From NCBI GenBank assembly GCA_902595125.1, contig CACJOY010000001.1:1-64000 (forward strand): a stretch of DNA of 64,000 nucleotides, written 5' to 3'. The position numbers and the translations under genes were made by a program. The number at the start of each line of letters is the position of its first letter. Within the stretch, counting starts at the first letter, position 1. Positions 16,918 to 25,631 of the stretch are shown here, one piece after another. The stretch is from an uncultured Pelagibacteraceae bacterium (GTDB lineage: Bacteria > Pseudomonadota > Alphaproteobacteria > Pelagibacterales > Pelagibacteraceae). The notes beneath the pieces are model-generated. The model searched no databases. It worked only from the letters and a program-made list of their open reading frames with translations, and was not told where the DNA came from.

Positions 16918-17988
16918 ATGAAAATAGAAGGAAAAGAATATCGTACAATTTGGTCTGAAAATAACATCGTAAAAATTATTGATCAAACAAAACTTCCACA
17001 TCAATTCATTATTAAAGATTTACAAACAGTAAATGATGCAATGAATGCAATTAAAGTTATGGAAGTTAGGGGTGCCCCTTTAATAGGAGCTACAGCAGCT
17101 TATGGAATTGTTTTAGCTATAATTGAAAATAATGACCAAACATTTTTAAAGAAATCTGCAGAAAATTTAATTAGTTCAAGACCAACAGCAATTAATTTAA
17201 AGTGGGCTGTTGATAGAATGATGAATAGATTATCAGGCGTTAATAGCGATAAAATCTTAGAAATAGCTTTTAATGAAGCAAAAGATATATGTGAAGAAGA
17301 TATAAAATTTTGTGAAAATATAGGATTAAATGGACTAAAAATTATTGAAGAAATCTATAATAAAAAAAAAGATACAGTTAATATTCTTACTCATTGTAAT
17401 GCAGGTTGGCTTGCAACAATAAATTGGGGGACTGCAACTTCCCCAATCTATCATGCACACAAAAAAGGAATTCCCGTTCATGTGTGGGCAGATGAAACTA
17501 GACCAAGAAATCAAGGTGCAAATCTTACCTCTTATGAATTAACTGAAGAGGGAATTAAAAACACAATTATTGCAGATAATACAGGTGGCATATTAATGCA
17601 AAGAGGAGAGGTTGATATGTGTATTGTTGGAACAGATAGAACTCTAGCTAATGGAGATGTTTGTAATAAAGTTGGTACTTATCTTAAAGCATTGGCTGCT
17701 CATGATAATAATATTCCTTTTTATGTTGCACTACCAAGTTCAACAATTGATTGGAATATAAAAGATCATAAAGATATTCCAATTGAAGAGAGAAATTCAG
17801 AGGAATTATCTCATGTGGAAGGTTTAGATGAAAAAGGAGATATAAAGAAAATACAAATTTATCCAAAAAAAAGTAAAGCTATGAATTTAGCTTTTGATGT
17901 AACCCCAGCAAAATATGTTACAGGATTAATTACCGAAAAAGGTATATGTGAAGCATCAGAAAAAGGACTTAAAGGATTATTTAAATGA
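16918..17988 (+). CDS. mtnA: S-methyl-5-thioribose-1-phosphate isomerase
   Basis: MtnA isomerises methylthioribose-1-phosphate to methylthioribulose-1-phosphate. It is 356 aa, with EVRGAPLIGATAAYG near residue 50, LTHCNAGWLAT (catalytic Cys, about 160), DNTGGILMQRGEVD and VGTDRTLANGDVCNKVGT (catalytic Asp, about 240). It overlaps the downstream aldolase by 4 bases. Neither MtnK nor the later Mtn enzymes (MtnC, MtnD, MtnW) are nearby, so the product most likely goes to the adjacent aldolase. Confidence 0.95.
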   Translation: MKIEGKEYRTIWSENNIVKIIDQTKLPHQFIIKDLQTVNDAMNAIKVMEVRGAPLIGATAAYGIVLAIIENNDQTFLKKSAENLISSRPTAINLKWAVDRMMNRLSGVNSDKILEIAFNEAKDICEEDIKFCENIGLNGLKIIEEIYNKKKDTVNILTHCNAGWLATINWGTATSPIYHAHKKGIPVHVWADETRPRNQGANLTSYELTEEGIKNTIIADNTGGILMQRGEVDMCIVGTDRTLANGDVCNKVGTYLKALAAHDNNIPFYVALPSSTIDWNIKDHKDIPIEERNSEELSHVEGLDEKGDIKKIQIYPKKSKAMNLAFDVTPAKYVTGLITEKGICEASEKGLKGLFK

Positions 17989-18641
17989 AGAATTTAGATC
18001 AAAGAGATCAAATTATTGAATATTCGTTAAAATTAAATTCTACAAATCTTTCACCTCTTAGATCAGGCAATATATCATTGAGGGGTGTAGAAGATGATAA
18101 AGAGGGATATTTGATTACTCCATCAGGAAAAAAATATGAAACATTAAAACCTGAAGATATTGTTTTTATGGGTTTAAATGAAGAAGAAGAAAAAAAAGAT
18201 TCAACCAACAAACCATCATCTGAATGGAGATTTCATCGAGATATTTACGTAAATAAAAAAGAGGCACATGCCATTGTTCATGCTCATTCTCTACACGCAA
18301 CAGCTGTATCTTCACATGGAAAATCTATTCCACCATTTCATTATATGATTGCTCTTGCAGGAGGAGATGACATTAAATGTGCTGAATATGCTACTTTTGG
18401 AACAGAGGAATTATCTAGAAATGTTATCAAAGCTTTAGAAAATAGATCTGCTTGTTTAATGTCTAATCACGGGCAGGTTGCTTTTGGAAAAAATCTTGAT
18501 GATGCATTTGAACTGGCACAAGAGATAGAAAATATTTGTCATCAATACACTATTGCTTTAAAATTAGGACAACCTAAGATTCTTTCATTTAAAGAAATGA
18601 AAAAAGTTTTAGATAAGGCTAAAAATTATAAAAAAGGGTAA
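17985..18641 (+). CDS. Class II aldolase, L-fuculose-phosphate-aldolase type; probable methylthioribulose-1-phosphate aldolase of the DHAP shunt
   Basis: This 218-aa protein follows E. coli FucA closely. It has SGNISLR, LITPSGKKYETL, PSSEWRFH, IVHAHSLHATAVS, PPFHYMIALAGG, CAEYATFGTEELS and SNHG. E80, H99, H101 and H162 fall at the places of FucA E73, H92, H94 and H155, that is, the zinc ligands and catalytic Glu. Together with mtnP and mtnA directly upstream, this fits the described DHAP shunt, in which a FucA-like aldolase (Ald2) cleaves methylthioribulose-1-phosphate to DHAP and 2-(methylthio)acetaldehyde. The alternative is MtnB dehydratase, but the residues are more FucA-like and no MtnC/MtnD is near. 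The substrate is inferred. Confidence 0.8.
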   Translation: MKNLDQRDQIIEYSLKLNSTNLSPLRSGNISLRGVEDDKEGYLITPSGKKYETLKPEDIVFMGLNEEEEKKDSTNKPSSEWRFHRDIYVNKKEAHAIVHAHSLHATAVSSHGKSIPPFHYMIALAGGDDIKCAEYATFGTEELSRNVIKALENRSACLMSNHGQVAFGKNLDDAFELAQEIENICHQYTIALKLGQPKILSFKEMKKVLDKAKNYKKG

Positions 18642-18642
18642 G

Positions 18643-19683
18643 ATGATTAAAGTTGGGGAGCATATTACTTTAGATATTATCGGTACTACAAAAGAGTACG
18701 ATCCTTCGGTTTTTGAAAAAGTCATAAATAAAATCGCTAAAGCAGCTGATGTAACTATTTTAAATGTCTCAAAATATAAATTTGAGCCACAGGGATTTAC
18801 CATTTTAGCTTTGTTAGCTGAAAGCCATATCAGCTTTCATACATTTCCAGAAAAAGGAATAATTAGTTTTGATTTTTTTACCTGTGGGAAAATAAGCCCA
18901 TCAGTAGCAATCGATATTATTAAGAAAGAGTTTGAACATAAGCGTATAGTTAAAAAAGAATTTAATAGAGATACCAGATCTCTTTACCACGACATTTATA
19001 GTTCATCTGGTCTACAAAAATCTTACGTTGTAAATGAAGTTTTAGAGGACTTTAAATCAAAAGTTGGTCAACATATTGAAATTTTAGAATTAGAGCAATT
19101 TGGAAAGTCTTTATTTATTGATGGTGAAATACAAGTCGCAGCTTCAGATGAACATTTATACAGCTCAACTTTTGTAGGGGCTGGTTTAAAATTAAATAAA
19201 AAAAATGAAAGAGCAGCAATAATCGGTGGCGGTGATGGTGGTGTTGCAAGAGAATGTATTTCAAAAAATTTTAATTTTATAGATTGGTATGAATTAGATC
19301 CAGAAGTTGTAGAAGTTTGCAACAAACATCTTGGTGATATTGGAAAAAAATCTACAGAGAAAAATTCTGTAAAATGTGTTTGGGGTGATGCGTTCAAAAG
19401 TATAAAGACGGTAGGTGAAGATACATATGACCATATTTTTGTTGATTTAAATGATGACCAGTTTTGCATAGACCTTGCTGCTAAAAATATGGACTCTTTA
19501 GTAAGAATACTCAAACCTAAAGGCGTTATTACTGCACAAGTTGGAAGTCAGGATAAAAAACCTCTTCAAGTTGAAAATTGGTTAAATGTATTTAATCATT
19601 ATTTTGGAAACACTAATTTATCAAGAGTTTACGTACCCAGTTTTGACTGTTCCTGGAATTTTTCCTCATCAATAAATCACTGA
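18643..19683 (+). CDS. Fused S-adenosylmethionine decarboxylase-spermidine synthase
   Basis: Residues 1 to about 110 are a prokaryotic AdoMet decarboxylase: AESHISFHTFPE, with Glu60-Ser61 as the self-cleavage site that makes the pyruvoyl group, and H66 and C81 in the expected places. Residues about 125-346 are a spermidine/aminopropyl synthase: IIGGGDGGVARE (193-204), DWYELDPEVV, and a catalytic VDLNDD where most family members read DSTDP. The fusion therefore makes decarboxylated AdoMet and transfers its aminopropyl group to putrescine, releasing MTA. Such fusions exist in some bacteria. Placing it last in the mtnP-mtnA-aldolase operon puts MTA production and removal on one transcript. The start is an ATG 2 bases after the aldolase stop. 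Confidence 0.88.
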   Translation: MIKVGEHITLDIIGTTKEYDPSVFEKVINKIAKAADVTILNVSKYKFEPQGFTILALLAESHISFHTFPEKGIISFDFFTCGKISPSVAIDIIKKEFEHKRIVKKEFNRDTRSLYHDIYSSSGLQKSYVVNEVLEDFKSKVGQHIEILELEQFGKSLFIDGEIQVAASDEHLYSSTFVGAGLKLNKKNERAAIIGGGDGGVARECISKNFNFIDWYELDPEVVEVCNKHLGDIGKKSTEKNSVKCVWGDAFKSIKTVGEDTYDHIFVDLNDDQFCIDLAAKNMDSLVRILKPKGVITAQVGSQDKKPLQVENWLNVFNHYFGNTNLSRVYVPSFDCSWNFSSSINH

Positions 19684-19743
19684 TTTTTCTTTTTAATATC
19701 CTGAAATTGTGAAATACTATTTTTTTTATTAAAGGAGATAACA

Positions 19744-20571
19744 ATGAATATATTCAAAAAAACTATTTTTTCAGTTTTATTTTCTCTATTTATAATAGGA
19801 AATGTAAGTGCTGATAAAATAAAAATTGGAACAGAGGGTGCTTATCCTCCATGGAACTCAAAAAATGAGGCAGGTAAGTTAATAGGATTCGAAGTTGAAT
19901 TAGCTTACACACTTTGTAGATACATTGGACAACAATGTGTAATAGTTGAGCAAGATTGGGACGGAATGATACCAGCTTTAATCATGAGAAAGTTTGATGC
20001 AATAATGGCAGGTATGTCAATTACAGCAGAAAGACAAAAAGCTATTAGCTTTTCTCAAGGATATGCAGATGAAGTTGCATCTTTAGCAGTCATGAAAGGA
20101 TCTAGTCTGGAAGGTTTAGATACATCTGCTGGGATAAATCTTACAAAACCAAACGCTGCAGCTAAAAAAGATCTTAAAACACTTACTGCTGCATTAGCAG
20201 GTAAAACTGTTTGTGTACAAACTGCTACAATTCACCAAAACTTTTTAGACTCTGGTGATGTAGGAAAAGTAAATGTAAGAACTTATAAAACACAAGATGA
20301 AGTTAACTTAGATTTAGCATCAGGAAGATGTGATGCTGCATTAGCTGCTGCCGTTGCATTCAGTGATTATGCAGAAAAATCTGGTAAGCCAGTTGTGTTA
20401 ACTGGGCCAACTTTCTCAGGTGGTGCATTTGGAAACGGTGTTGGAGTAGGTATTAGAAAAGATGATACTGAACTTTTGAAAAAGTTTAACGCCGCTATAA
20501 ATAAAGCGAGAAAAAACGGAGATATTAGTAGAATTGCTACTAAGTGGTTCGGTTTCGACGCTTCTATGTAA
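19744..20571 (+). CDS. Amino acid ABC transporter periplasmic substrate-binding protein (SBP_bac_3)
   Basis: This 275-aa exported protein has a strong Shine-Dalgarno AAAGGAGATAA before the ATG. A signal peptide of about 23 residues (KKTIFSVLFSLFIIG...VSA) is followed by the SBP_bac_3 fold: GTEGAYPPWN, IGFEVELAYTLCRYIG, EQDWDGMIPAL, FDAIMAGMSITAERQK. Sequence style resembles the lysine/arginine/ornithine or octopine-type binding proteins (HisJ/OccT). Cationic amino acid binding is inferred. Two permeases follow, after a strong hairpin. It is not obviously linked to spermidine synthase upstream, although ornithine/arginine are polyamine precursors. Confidence 0.9.
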   Translation: MNIFKKTIFSVLFSLFIIGNVSADKIKIGTEGAYPPWNSKNEAGKLIGFEVELAYTLCRYIGQQCVIVEQDWDGMIPALIMRKFDAIMAGMSITAERQKAISFSQGYADEVASLAVMKGSSLEGLDTSAGINLTKPNAAAKKDLKTLTAALAGKTVCVQTATIHQNFLDSGDVGKVNVRTYKTQDEVNLDLASGRCDAALAAAVAFSDYAEKSGKPVVLTGPTFSGGAFGNGVGVGIRKDDTELLKKFNAAINKARKNGDISRIATKWFGFDASM

Positions 20572-20580
20572 TTAAATTTT

Positions 20581-20614
20581 AGATTTGGCGACTATAATGT
20601 ATAGTCGCCAATCT
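20581..20614 (+). terminator. Perfect 12-bp hairpin between binding-protein and permease genes
   Basis: TTGGCGACTATA (20585-20596), a three-base loop ATG, then TATAGTCGCCAA (20600-20611). Three more pairs continue outward if one T is bulged. There is no U-tract, and the permease ATG is at 20617, so this looks less like a full terminator and more like a processing or 3'-stabilising stem that keeps binding-protein mRNA more abundant than permease mRNA. Confidence 0.7.
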
Positions 20615-20616
20615 GT

Positions 20617-21309
20617 ATGGAACTTCTAGCATTTGGAGATACTGGTTGGGGTGATGAATTATTTTATGCAACTCTGATGACCATAGCTGTTTCAATAACA
20701 GCAATGTTTATAGGTTTTATTTTTGCATTAATTTTTACTCCACTAAAATTATCTAAAAATAAGTTTTTAAATTTTATAGCTAATTCTTACACAACTATAA
20801 TAAGAGGTGTCCCAGAGTTATTGGTAATTTATCTTTTCTTTTTTGGTGGAACTGGTGCTGTTATGTTCGTTGCATCAATATTTGGTTATAACGAATATAT
20901 TGAAATAAATGCATTTATCACAGGTGCTTTTGCGATTGGGATAATCTCTGGTGCTTATTCAACGGAGGTTTTTAGAGGAGCTATTCAATCAATCGATAAA
21001 GGCCAGTTTGAAGCTGCAAATGTATTAGGACTTAGTAAGTTTGGAAAATTTTTTAAAATAATTTTACCTCAAACATTAAGACTAGCTATTCCAAATTTAA
21101 GTAACGTTTGGCAAATAACTCTCAAAGATACTTCCTTAATCTCAGTTACAGGTTTAGTTGAAATCATGAGACAATCATACATTGCTGCTGGTTCAACAAG
21201 GGATCCATTATTCTTTTATTCATTTGCTGCAGTTTTGTATTTATTACTTACTTTTGTGAGTATGAAATTAATAAATAGATTAGAAGTTAAATATAGTAGG
21301 GGGTACTAA
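20617..21309 (+). CDS. Amino acid ABC transporter permease (HisQ/OccQ type)
   Basis: This 230-aa inner-membrane protein has about five helices. It carries the polar amino acid permease signature: TIIRGVPELLVIYLFFF, SGAYSTEVFRGAIQSIDKGQFEAANVLGLSKF and the EAA loop ending in ILPQTLRLAIPNL. It pairs with the permease that follows, with overlapping TAATG stop and start. The ATG lies 3 bases after the hairpin, leaving no room for a free ribosome-binding site outside the stem, so translation may need the stem to open or be cleaved. Confidence 0.92.
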   Translation: MELLAFGDTGWGDELFYATLMTIAVSITAMFIGFIFALIFTPLKLSKNKFLNFIANSYTTIIRGVPELLVIYLFFFGGTGAVMFVASIFGYNEYIEINAFITGAFAIGIISGAYSTEVFRGAIQSIDKGQFEAANVLGLSKFGKFFKIILPQTLRLAIPNLSNVWQITLKDTSLISVTGLVEIMRQSYIAAGSTRDPLFFYSFAAVLYLLLTFVSMKLINRLEVKYSRGY

Positions 21310-21980
21310 TGGATCTTGAGTTGATGATTAATAGTTTTCCTAAATTATTAAGTGCAGCATTGATAACTTTAAAACTTCTCTCAGTTTCTTTAATAATAGG
21401 ATTATTTATTGGATTGTTTTTTGCAATTTTAAGGTTACAAAAAAATATACTAATAAACAAGTTCGCGTACGGATATTCATATGTATTTAGAGGAACACCT
21501 TTATTAGTTCAAATATTTATTATCTATTTTGGATTAGGTCAGATTGAATATTTGAGATCTACAATTTTATGGACAATTTTGAAAGAACCATATTGGTGTG
21601 CAATTATTGCTTTTGCTTTAAATACAGGTGCTTACACTTCAGAAATATTAAGATCAGCATTTCAAACAATTAAACCTGGAATAGTAGAGGCAGGTAAAAG
21701 TTTAGGTATTTCAAATAAAGTAATCTTTTATAAAATTCAAATACCTATCGCTATTAGACAATCTTTACCGGCCTACGGAAACGAAATTATCTTAATGATG
21801 AAAGGAACTTCTTTAGCTAGTACAGTTACACTTATGGATTTAACAGGAGTTGCGAAGTATATAATTTCAACAACTTTTAAGCCTATTGAGGTCTTTATTG
21901 TAGCTGGTGGAATATATCTGTTTATGACGTTTATTATTCATAATTTAATAAAATTTTTAGAAAAAAAATATTCTTATTGA
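21309..21980 (+). CDS. Amino acid ABC transporter permease (HisM/OccM type)
   Basis: The second permease is 223 aa with about five helices, SYVFRGTPLLVQIFIIYFG, NTGAYTSEILRSAFQTIKPGIVEAGKSLG, and the EAA loop IQIPIAIRQSLPAYGNE. It forms the heterodimeric channel with the preceding gene. No ATP-binding subunit follows. The next gene is an unrelated membrane glycosyltransferase on the other strand, so the ATPase must be encoded elsewhere or shared. Confidence 0.92.
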   Translation: MDLELMINSFPKLLSAALITLKLLSVSLIIGLFIGLFFAILRLQKNILINKFAYGYSYVFRGTPLLVQIFIIYFGLGQIEYLRSTILWTILKEPYWCAIIAFALNTGAYTSEILRSAFQTIKPGIVEAGKSLGISNKVIFYKIQIPIAIRQSLPAYGNEIILMMKGTSLASTVTLMDLTGVAKYIISTTFKPIEVFIVAGGIYLFMTFIIHNLIKFLEKKYSY

Positions 21981-23189
21981 TTATTTTGTATTTTTAAAAA
22001 AAAAGGAATTTTTTACATTCTTGAAGAAAATATTAAACAAATTAAAAAAAGTTGAATTAATTTTTCTTAAATTTGTTGCTTTTTCAAAAAATTCAATAAG
22101 CAAAATAAGAGTAAGAGGATAAAAAACAATTCTTGTATATCTAAGATTCCAATCAAAAATTTCACGTAAATATTGAATACTTAATTGATCACCATCAACT
22201 AAAAATAATAACGACGTTATTATAGTAAAGATTGCAGTTTTTAAATTACAATAAATCACCATCGCAATTAAAGGAATAAACAAGTATTGTGTGTACATCG
22301 CAGGTGCAAAGGCAATAACAGCAATCAAATATAAATAAAAACTTTTTTTTAGATCTTTATTTACAAAACAAAAACCTAAAATAATCATTAGAAAAGAAAA
22401 AAGTGTATGAAAACTTAAATATCTATCAAAAATTTCAGGTAAAATGATTTTCCAAAAAGGTCCTGTCTCGCTTTTACCAAAATAAAATATCTTATAAATT
22501 ATATTTTGAAAATCTTCTGGTAAAAAAGGAGTAAAGGTTATTAAAAAAATAAAGTAAGGAATTATCAAAAGTAACAATTTATTAACTAGCTTTTTCTCTT
22601 TAAAAGCCCACCACAAAGGAAAAAAGAATAAAATATGTTTAATAGATAAAGATAATCCAAATAAAAAAATTGAAATTAATTTTTTTAAAGTAATTTTTTC
22701 ATTTAGCTCCCCATACATGAGGACACCTAATAAACCGAATAAAATAGCATAATTATCAAAAGCATTATGATGACCAGTAAGAATTATACTAATTGGATTT
22801 AAAATAAATAATAAACCAATTTTTAATGAATAATTTTTATATAAAAGATAAAAAATATAGATATCAATTAAACTTAAAAAAACAATTATTTTAAATCTAT
22901 AAGAAGTCCCAGGAATATTTTTTATAAAAGAAATGTTATCAAAATTAAATAAGGAAATTGTATCTAAAAAATATAATGTATAAATCCATGGAGTTGAATA
23001 AGTATAGTTACCAAATTCGTAAATACTTTTTCCTTCTTTAAATAAATCTAAATTTATTTGCCACATTGTAAAATCAAAATTTGATCCGAATTGGCTAATC
23101 CAAACTCTTATTGAAATTCCTATTAAAGAAAATAATAAAAATAAATTAAGTTTATAGTTTTTCTGATTGAGAAATTTTGTAACCATCAT
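21981..23189 (-). CDS. Polytopic GT-C type membrane glycosyltransferase, unassigned family
   Basis: This 402-aa protein has about ten hydrophobic helices. The first loop contains FGSNFDFTMWQINLDLF, an acidic motif after helix 1 as in polyprenyl-phosphate-dependent GT-C mannosyl/arabinosyltransferases, and KHILFFFPLWWAF lies mid-protein. It would add a sugar on the periplasmic face. It is coupled (TAATG) behind the DUF6165 gene. The exact family and sugar cannot be given. Confidence 0.6.
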   Translation of the reverse strand: MMVTKFLNQKNYKLNLFLLFSLIGISIRVWISQFGSNFDFTMWQINLDLFKEGKSIYEFGNYTYSTPWIYTLYFLDTISLFNFDNISFIKNIPGTSYRFKIIVFLSLIDIYIFYLLYKNYSLKIGLLFILNPISIILTGHHNAFDNYAILFGLLGVLMYGELNEKITLKKLISIFLFGLSLSIKHILFFFPLWWAFKEKKLVNKLLLLIIPYFIFLITFTPFLPEDFQNIIYKIFYFGKSETGPFWKIILPEIFDRYLSFHTLFSFLMIILGFCFVNKDLKKSFYLYLIAVIAFAPAMYTQYLFIPLIAMVIYCNLKTAIFTIITSLLFLVDGDQLSIQYLREIFDWNLRYTRIVFYPLTLILLIEFFEKATNLRKINSTFFNLFNIFFKNVKNSFFFKNTK

Positions 23190-23578
23190 TAATAACTTGT
23201 GTATTCTTTAATCTCTTTGATTTTAGATCCAGAAATATTATTAATCTCTAATTTAATTTTTGCTCTATCATCATTTAAAAAATGAACATCTCTTGAAAGT
23301 TTAATAAATTTTTCACCAAAATCTTTATTTTTTTCACATTCTCTTTTATCATCTTCTATAACCCACAACTTCTCATTGATTTTCTTTAAAGATTGAAACA
23401 ATTCATTCAACTTATCTGAGGTTTTTACATTTTTATCTAACTGACTTTTAAGAGCAGAATATTCCTTGTTGATAAATTTTTTTTTATCAGGATTCTTTAT
23501 TTTCTCTTTTTTTATTTCTAAAATTGAAATTTTATCAAAAAGCTCGCCAATAGAAACTTCAACTATAATTTTATTCAT
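23189..23578 (-). CDS. DUF6165 family protein
   Basis: This 129-aa soluble, charged, helix-rich protein starts IVEVSIGELFDKISILEIKKEKI, which is the conserved opening of DUF6165. The rest is predicted two-helix coiled coil. Members of this family often lie near glycosyltransferases and LPS genes, as here between a GT-C gene (coupled downstream) and a divergent heptosyltransferase-like gene. No activity is known to me. Confidence 0.75.
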   Translation of the reverse strand: MNKIIVEVSIGELFDKISILEIKKEKIKNPDKKKFINKEYSALKSQLDKNVKTSDKLNELFQSLKKINEKLWVIEDDKRECEKNKDFGEKFIKLSRDVHFLNDDRAKIKLEINNISGSKIKEIKEYTSY

Positions 23579-23610
23579 AAAATTAAATACTGTGTTATCT
23601 TGTTATAATT

Positions 23611-24552
23611 ATGTCTAATATTTTAATTATCAAACATGGTTCATTAGGAGATATAGCTCAAGCAAGTGGTGCAATTCAAGATATATTTGAAAATCATAAA
23701 AATGATAGAATTTATTTATTAACTACAAAAGCTTATTTGGAATTATTTAAAAAGAATCCTTTTATTCATGAAGTAATTTTAGACAAAAGATTACCAAGGT
23801 ATAATTTGATTTATTTGTATATTTTAATGAGAAAACTTAAAAAATACAAATTTTCAAAAGTCTTTGATTTACAAAATTCCTCAAGAACAAATTTTTATAA
23901 AAATATTATATTTCCTAAAGCAAAAAAAGAAATATGGTCTAGCTCTACAACAACTTTACCTGAAGTGCTAAATAAAAAAGAATTTGATAAACTTTCTGTT
24001 CTAGATAGATTTAATTATCAATTACAAACCTCAGGATTAACAACATCCTTTACTTTAAATCCAGATTTTAGTTGGGCGTGTTCTGAAATTAGTAAAATTA
24101 AGAATAACTTTGAATTGGATAAATTTATTTTGTTATTTCCTTTTTGTTCACCTCATCTAAGAATAAAGAAATGGCCTTATTATAATGATCTCATAAAACT
24201 TATTTCAGATAAACTTGGAAACGAGTATAAAATAGTTACAGCTCCTGGTCCTACAGAAATTAATGATGCTAAGGAAATTAATGCTCAAACTTTATTAGAT
24301 AACGGAAAAGCACTAGATATTTCTCAATTAACTTCTTTAATTAAAGAAAGTTCTTTTGTTATTTCAAATGATACAGGACCAGCCCATATAGCAGCACATG
24401 TAGGAGCTAAGGGCTTAACTTTATTTGGAAAACATACAACTGCTTACAAAGTCAGCATTGAAAGAGATAATTTTAAAGCAATCGAAGTAAAAGACCTGAA
24501 TAATTTAAGTGCAGAAAAAGTTTTTGAAAGACTACTTAATTCTTTAAATTAA
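23611..24552 (+). CDS. Family 9 glycosyltransferase (heptosyltransferase-like)
   Basis: This 313-aa GT-B enzyme has ILIIKHGSLGDIAQASGAI at the N-terminus (LPS heptosyltransferase GDI motif with Asp). The C-terminal half has FPFCSPHLRIKKWP, ISNDTGPAHIAAHVGAKGLTLFG and the adjacent threonines, which bind the ADP-heptose in the family. It probably builds inner-core lipopolysaccharide. The exact sugar is unknown. The stop interlocks with the convergent GT4 gene at TTAA. Confidence 0.85.
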   Translation: MSNILIIKHGSLGDIAQASGAIQDIFENHKNDRIYLLTTKAYLELFKKNPFIHEVILDKRLPRYNLIYLYILMRKLKKYKFSKVFDLQNSSRTNFYKNIIFPKAKKEIWSSSTTTLPEVLNKKEFDKLSVLDRFNYQLQTSGLTTSFTLNPDFSWACSEISKIKNNFELDKFILLFPFCSPHLRIKKWPYYNDLIKLISDKLGNEYKIVTAPGPTEINDAKEINAQTLLDNGKALDISQLTSLIKESSFVISNDTGPAHIAAHVGAKGLTLFGKHTTAYKVSIERDNFKAIEVKDLNNLSAEKVFERLLNSLN

Positions 24553-25631
24553 TTAAAAATTTTTTTGTATTCTTCAAAAGTTTTATCCCATTGAAATTTT
24601 GAAACATATTCTTTGGCATTTTTTCCAAGTTCAATATATTTTTTATTTTCAATCATTGAATTTAATGATGAATAAATCTCATCTAGATTGTTCCCATCAC
24701 AAATTAATCCAGTTTTATCGTGGTCAATAGCATCTGATGCACCACCATCTTTTCCTCCTAGTGAAGGAATTCCATATTGTGCAGCTTCTACATAAGCTAT
24801 CCCAAAACCTTCTACGGAAGTTTTATGAATTATAGATGGCATGACAAAGATATTCGATTTAGCCATTAAGGCATTTTTTAAATCATTACTTATGTCTTTA
24901 AAGAACATTACTTGTGAAGTTAGATCTAATTCTTCAACTAATTTTTTTATATGCTCCTCCTCATCACCATAACCAATACAAATATAAACAATATCAGGGT
25001 ACAATTGTTTTAAATTTCTTAGTGCCATAATTATTTTTTCATGATTTTTTCTTTTATCAAATCTAGAAACAGTAATTAGTCTTGGTGTTTTTATTTTTAA
25101 TAAACTTTCAACTTTCTCCAGAGATTTTTTATTTAATTCTTGAACTGGGTCAGCTCCAGGATTTATGACTATAACTTTATTTTGTTCTACACCATTATTT
25201 ATTGCTAAATTCTTTGTATATTCAGAATTCGCAATTACTTTCTCTACATTATTAAGAACTTTTACAACTCTTTTATTCAATGAACTTCCTACAGGATGGT
25301 TGATTTCCTTACCATGAATTAAACAATACTTTTTTTTATCAGTTTTAATTAGTTCTAAACTTTTCCAGTGATCAGCTATAATACCTTCAATTTTATTTTC
25401 TTTTAAAAACTCATTAATCAATTGAGCTTTTCTAATTTTTCTTAGAAATTTTATCCCACCAACTCTTTCAATTGAAAAACTTGTTTGTTCATCAAAATTC
25501 TTATGGTTTTTATGATAATCTGCAAAAACTTTAATCATAAAATTTTTTGACATTTCCCTAGATAAACCCCACATCAAACTTTGCATGCCACCTAATTCTG
25601 GTGGATAAGTTCTAGTTACAATAATATACAT
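24549..25631 (-). CDS. Family 4 glycosyltransferase
   Basis: This 360-aa GT-B enzyme has TRTYPPELGGMQSLMWGLSREM at the N-terminus, VINPGADP, VSRFDKRKNHEKII mid-protein, and the EX7E region VEGFGIAYVEAAQYGIPSLGG near residue 280. It is cytoplasmic and uses a nucleotide-sugar donor. The LPS or capsule role is inferred from the neighbouring heptosyltransferase-like and GT-C genes. Its start overlaps the stop of the upstream redoxin gene, so the two share a transcript although unrelated in function. Confidence 0.85.
   Translation of the reverse strand: MYIIVTRTYPPELGGMQSLMWGLSREMSKNFMIKVFADYHKNHKNFDEQTSFSIERVGGIKFLRKIRKAQLINEFLKENKIEGIIADHWKSLELIKTDKKKYCLIHGKEINHPVGSSLNKRVVKVLNNVEKVIANSEYTKNLAINNGVEQNKVIVINPGADPVQELNKKSLEKVESLLKIKTPRLITVSRFDKRKNHEKIIMALRNLKQLYPDIVYICIGYGDEEEHIKKLVEELDLTSQVMFFKDISNDLKNALMAKSNIFVMPSIIHKTSVEGFGIAYVEAAQYGIPSLGGKDGGASDAIDHDKTGLICDGNNLDEIYSSLNSMIENKKYIELGKNAKEYVSKFQWDKTFEEYKKIFN

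Noticed and set aside
19068-19514. 148-aa minus-strand ORF in the spermidine synthase region
   Set aside because: Complete overlap with the conserved synthase core; no start context or domain.
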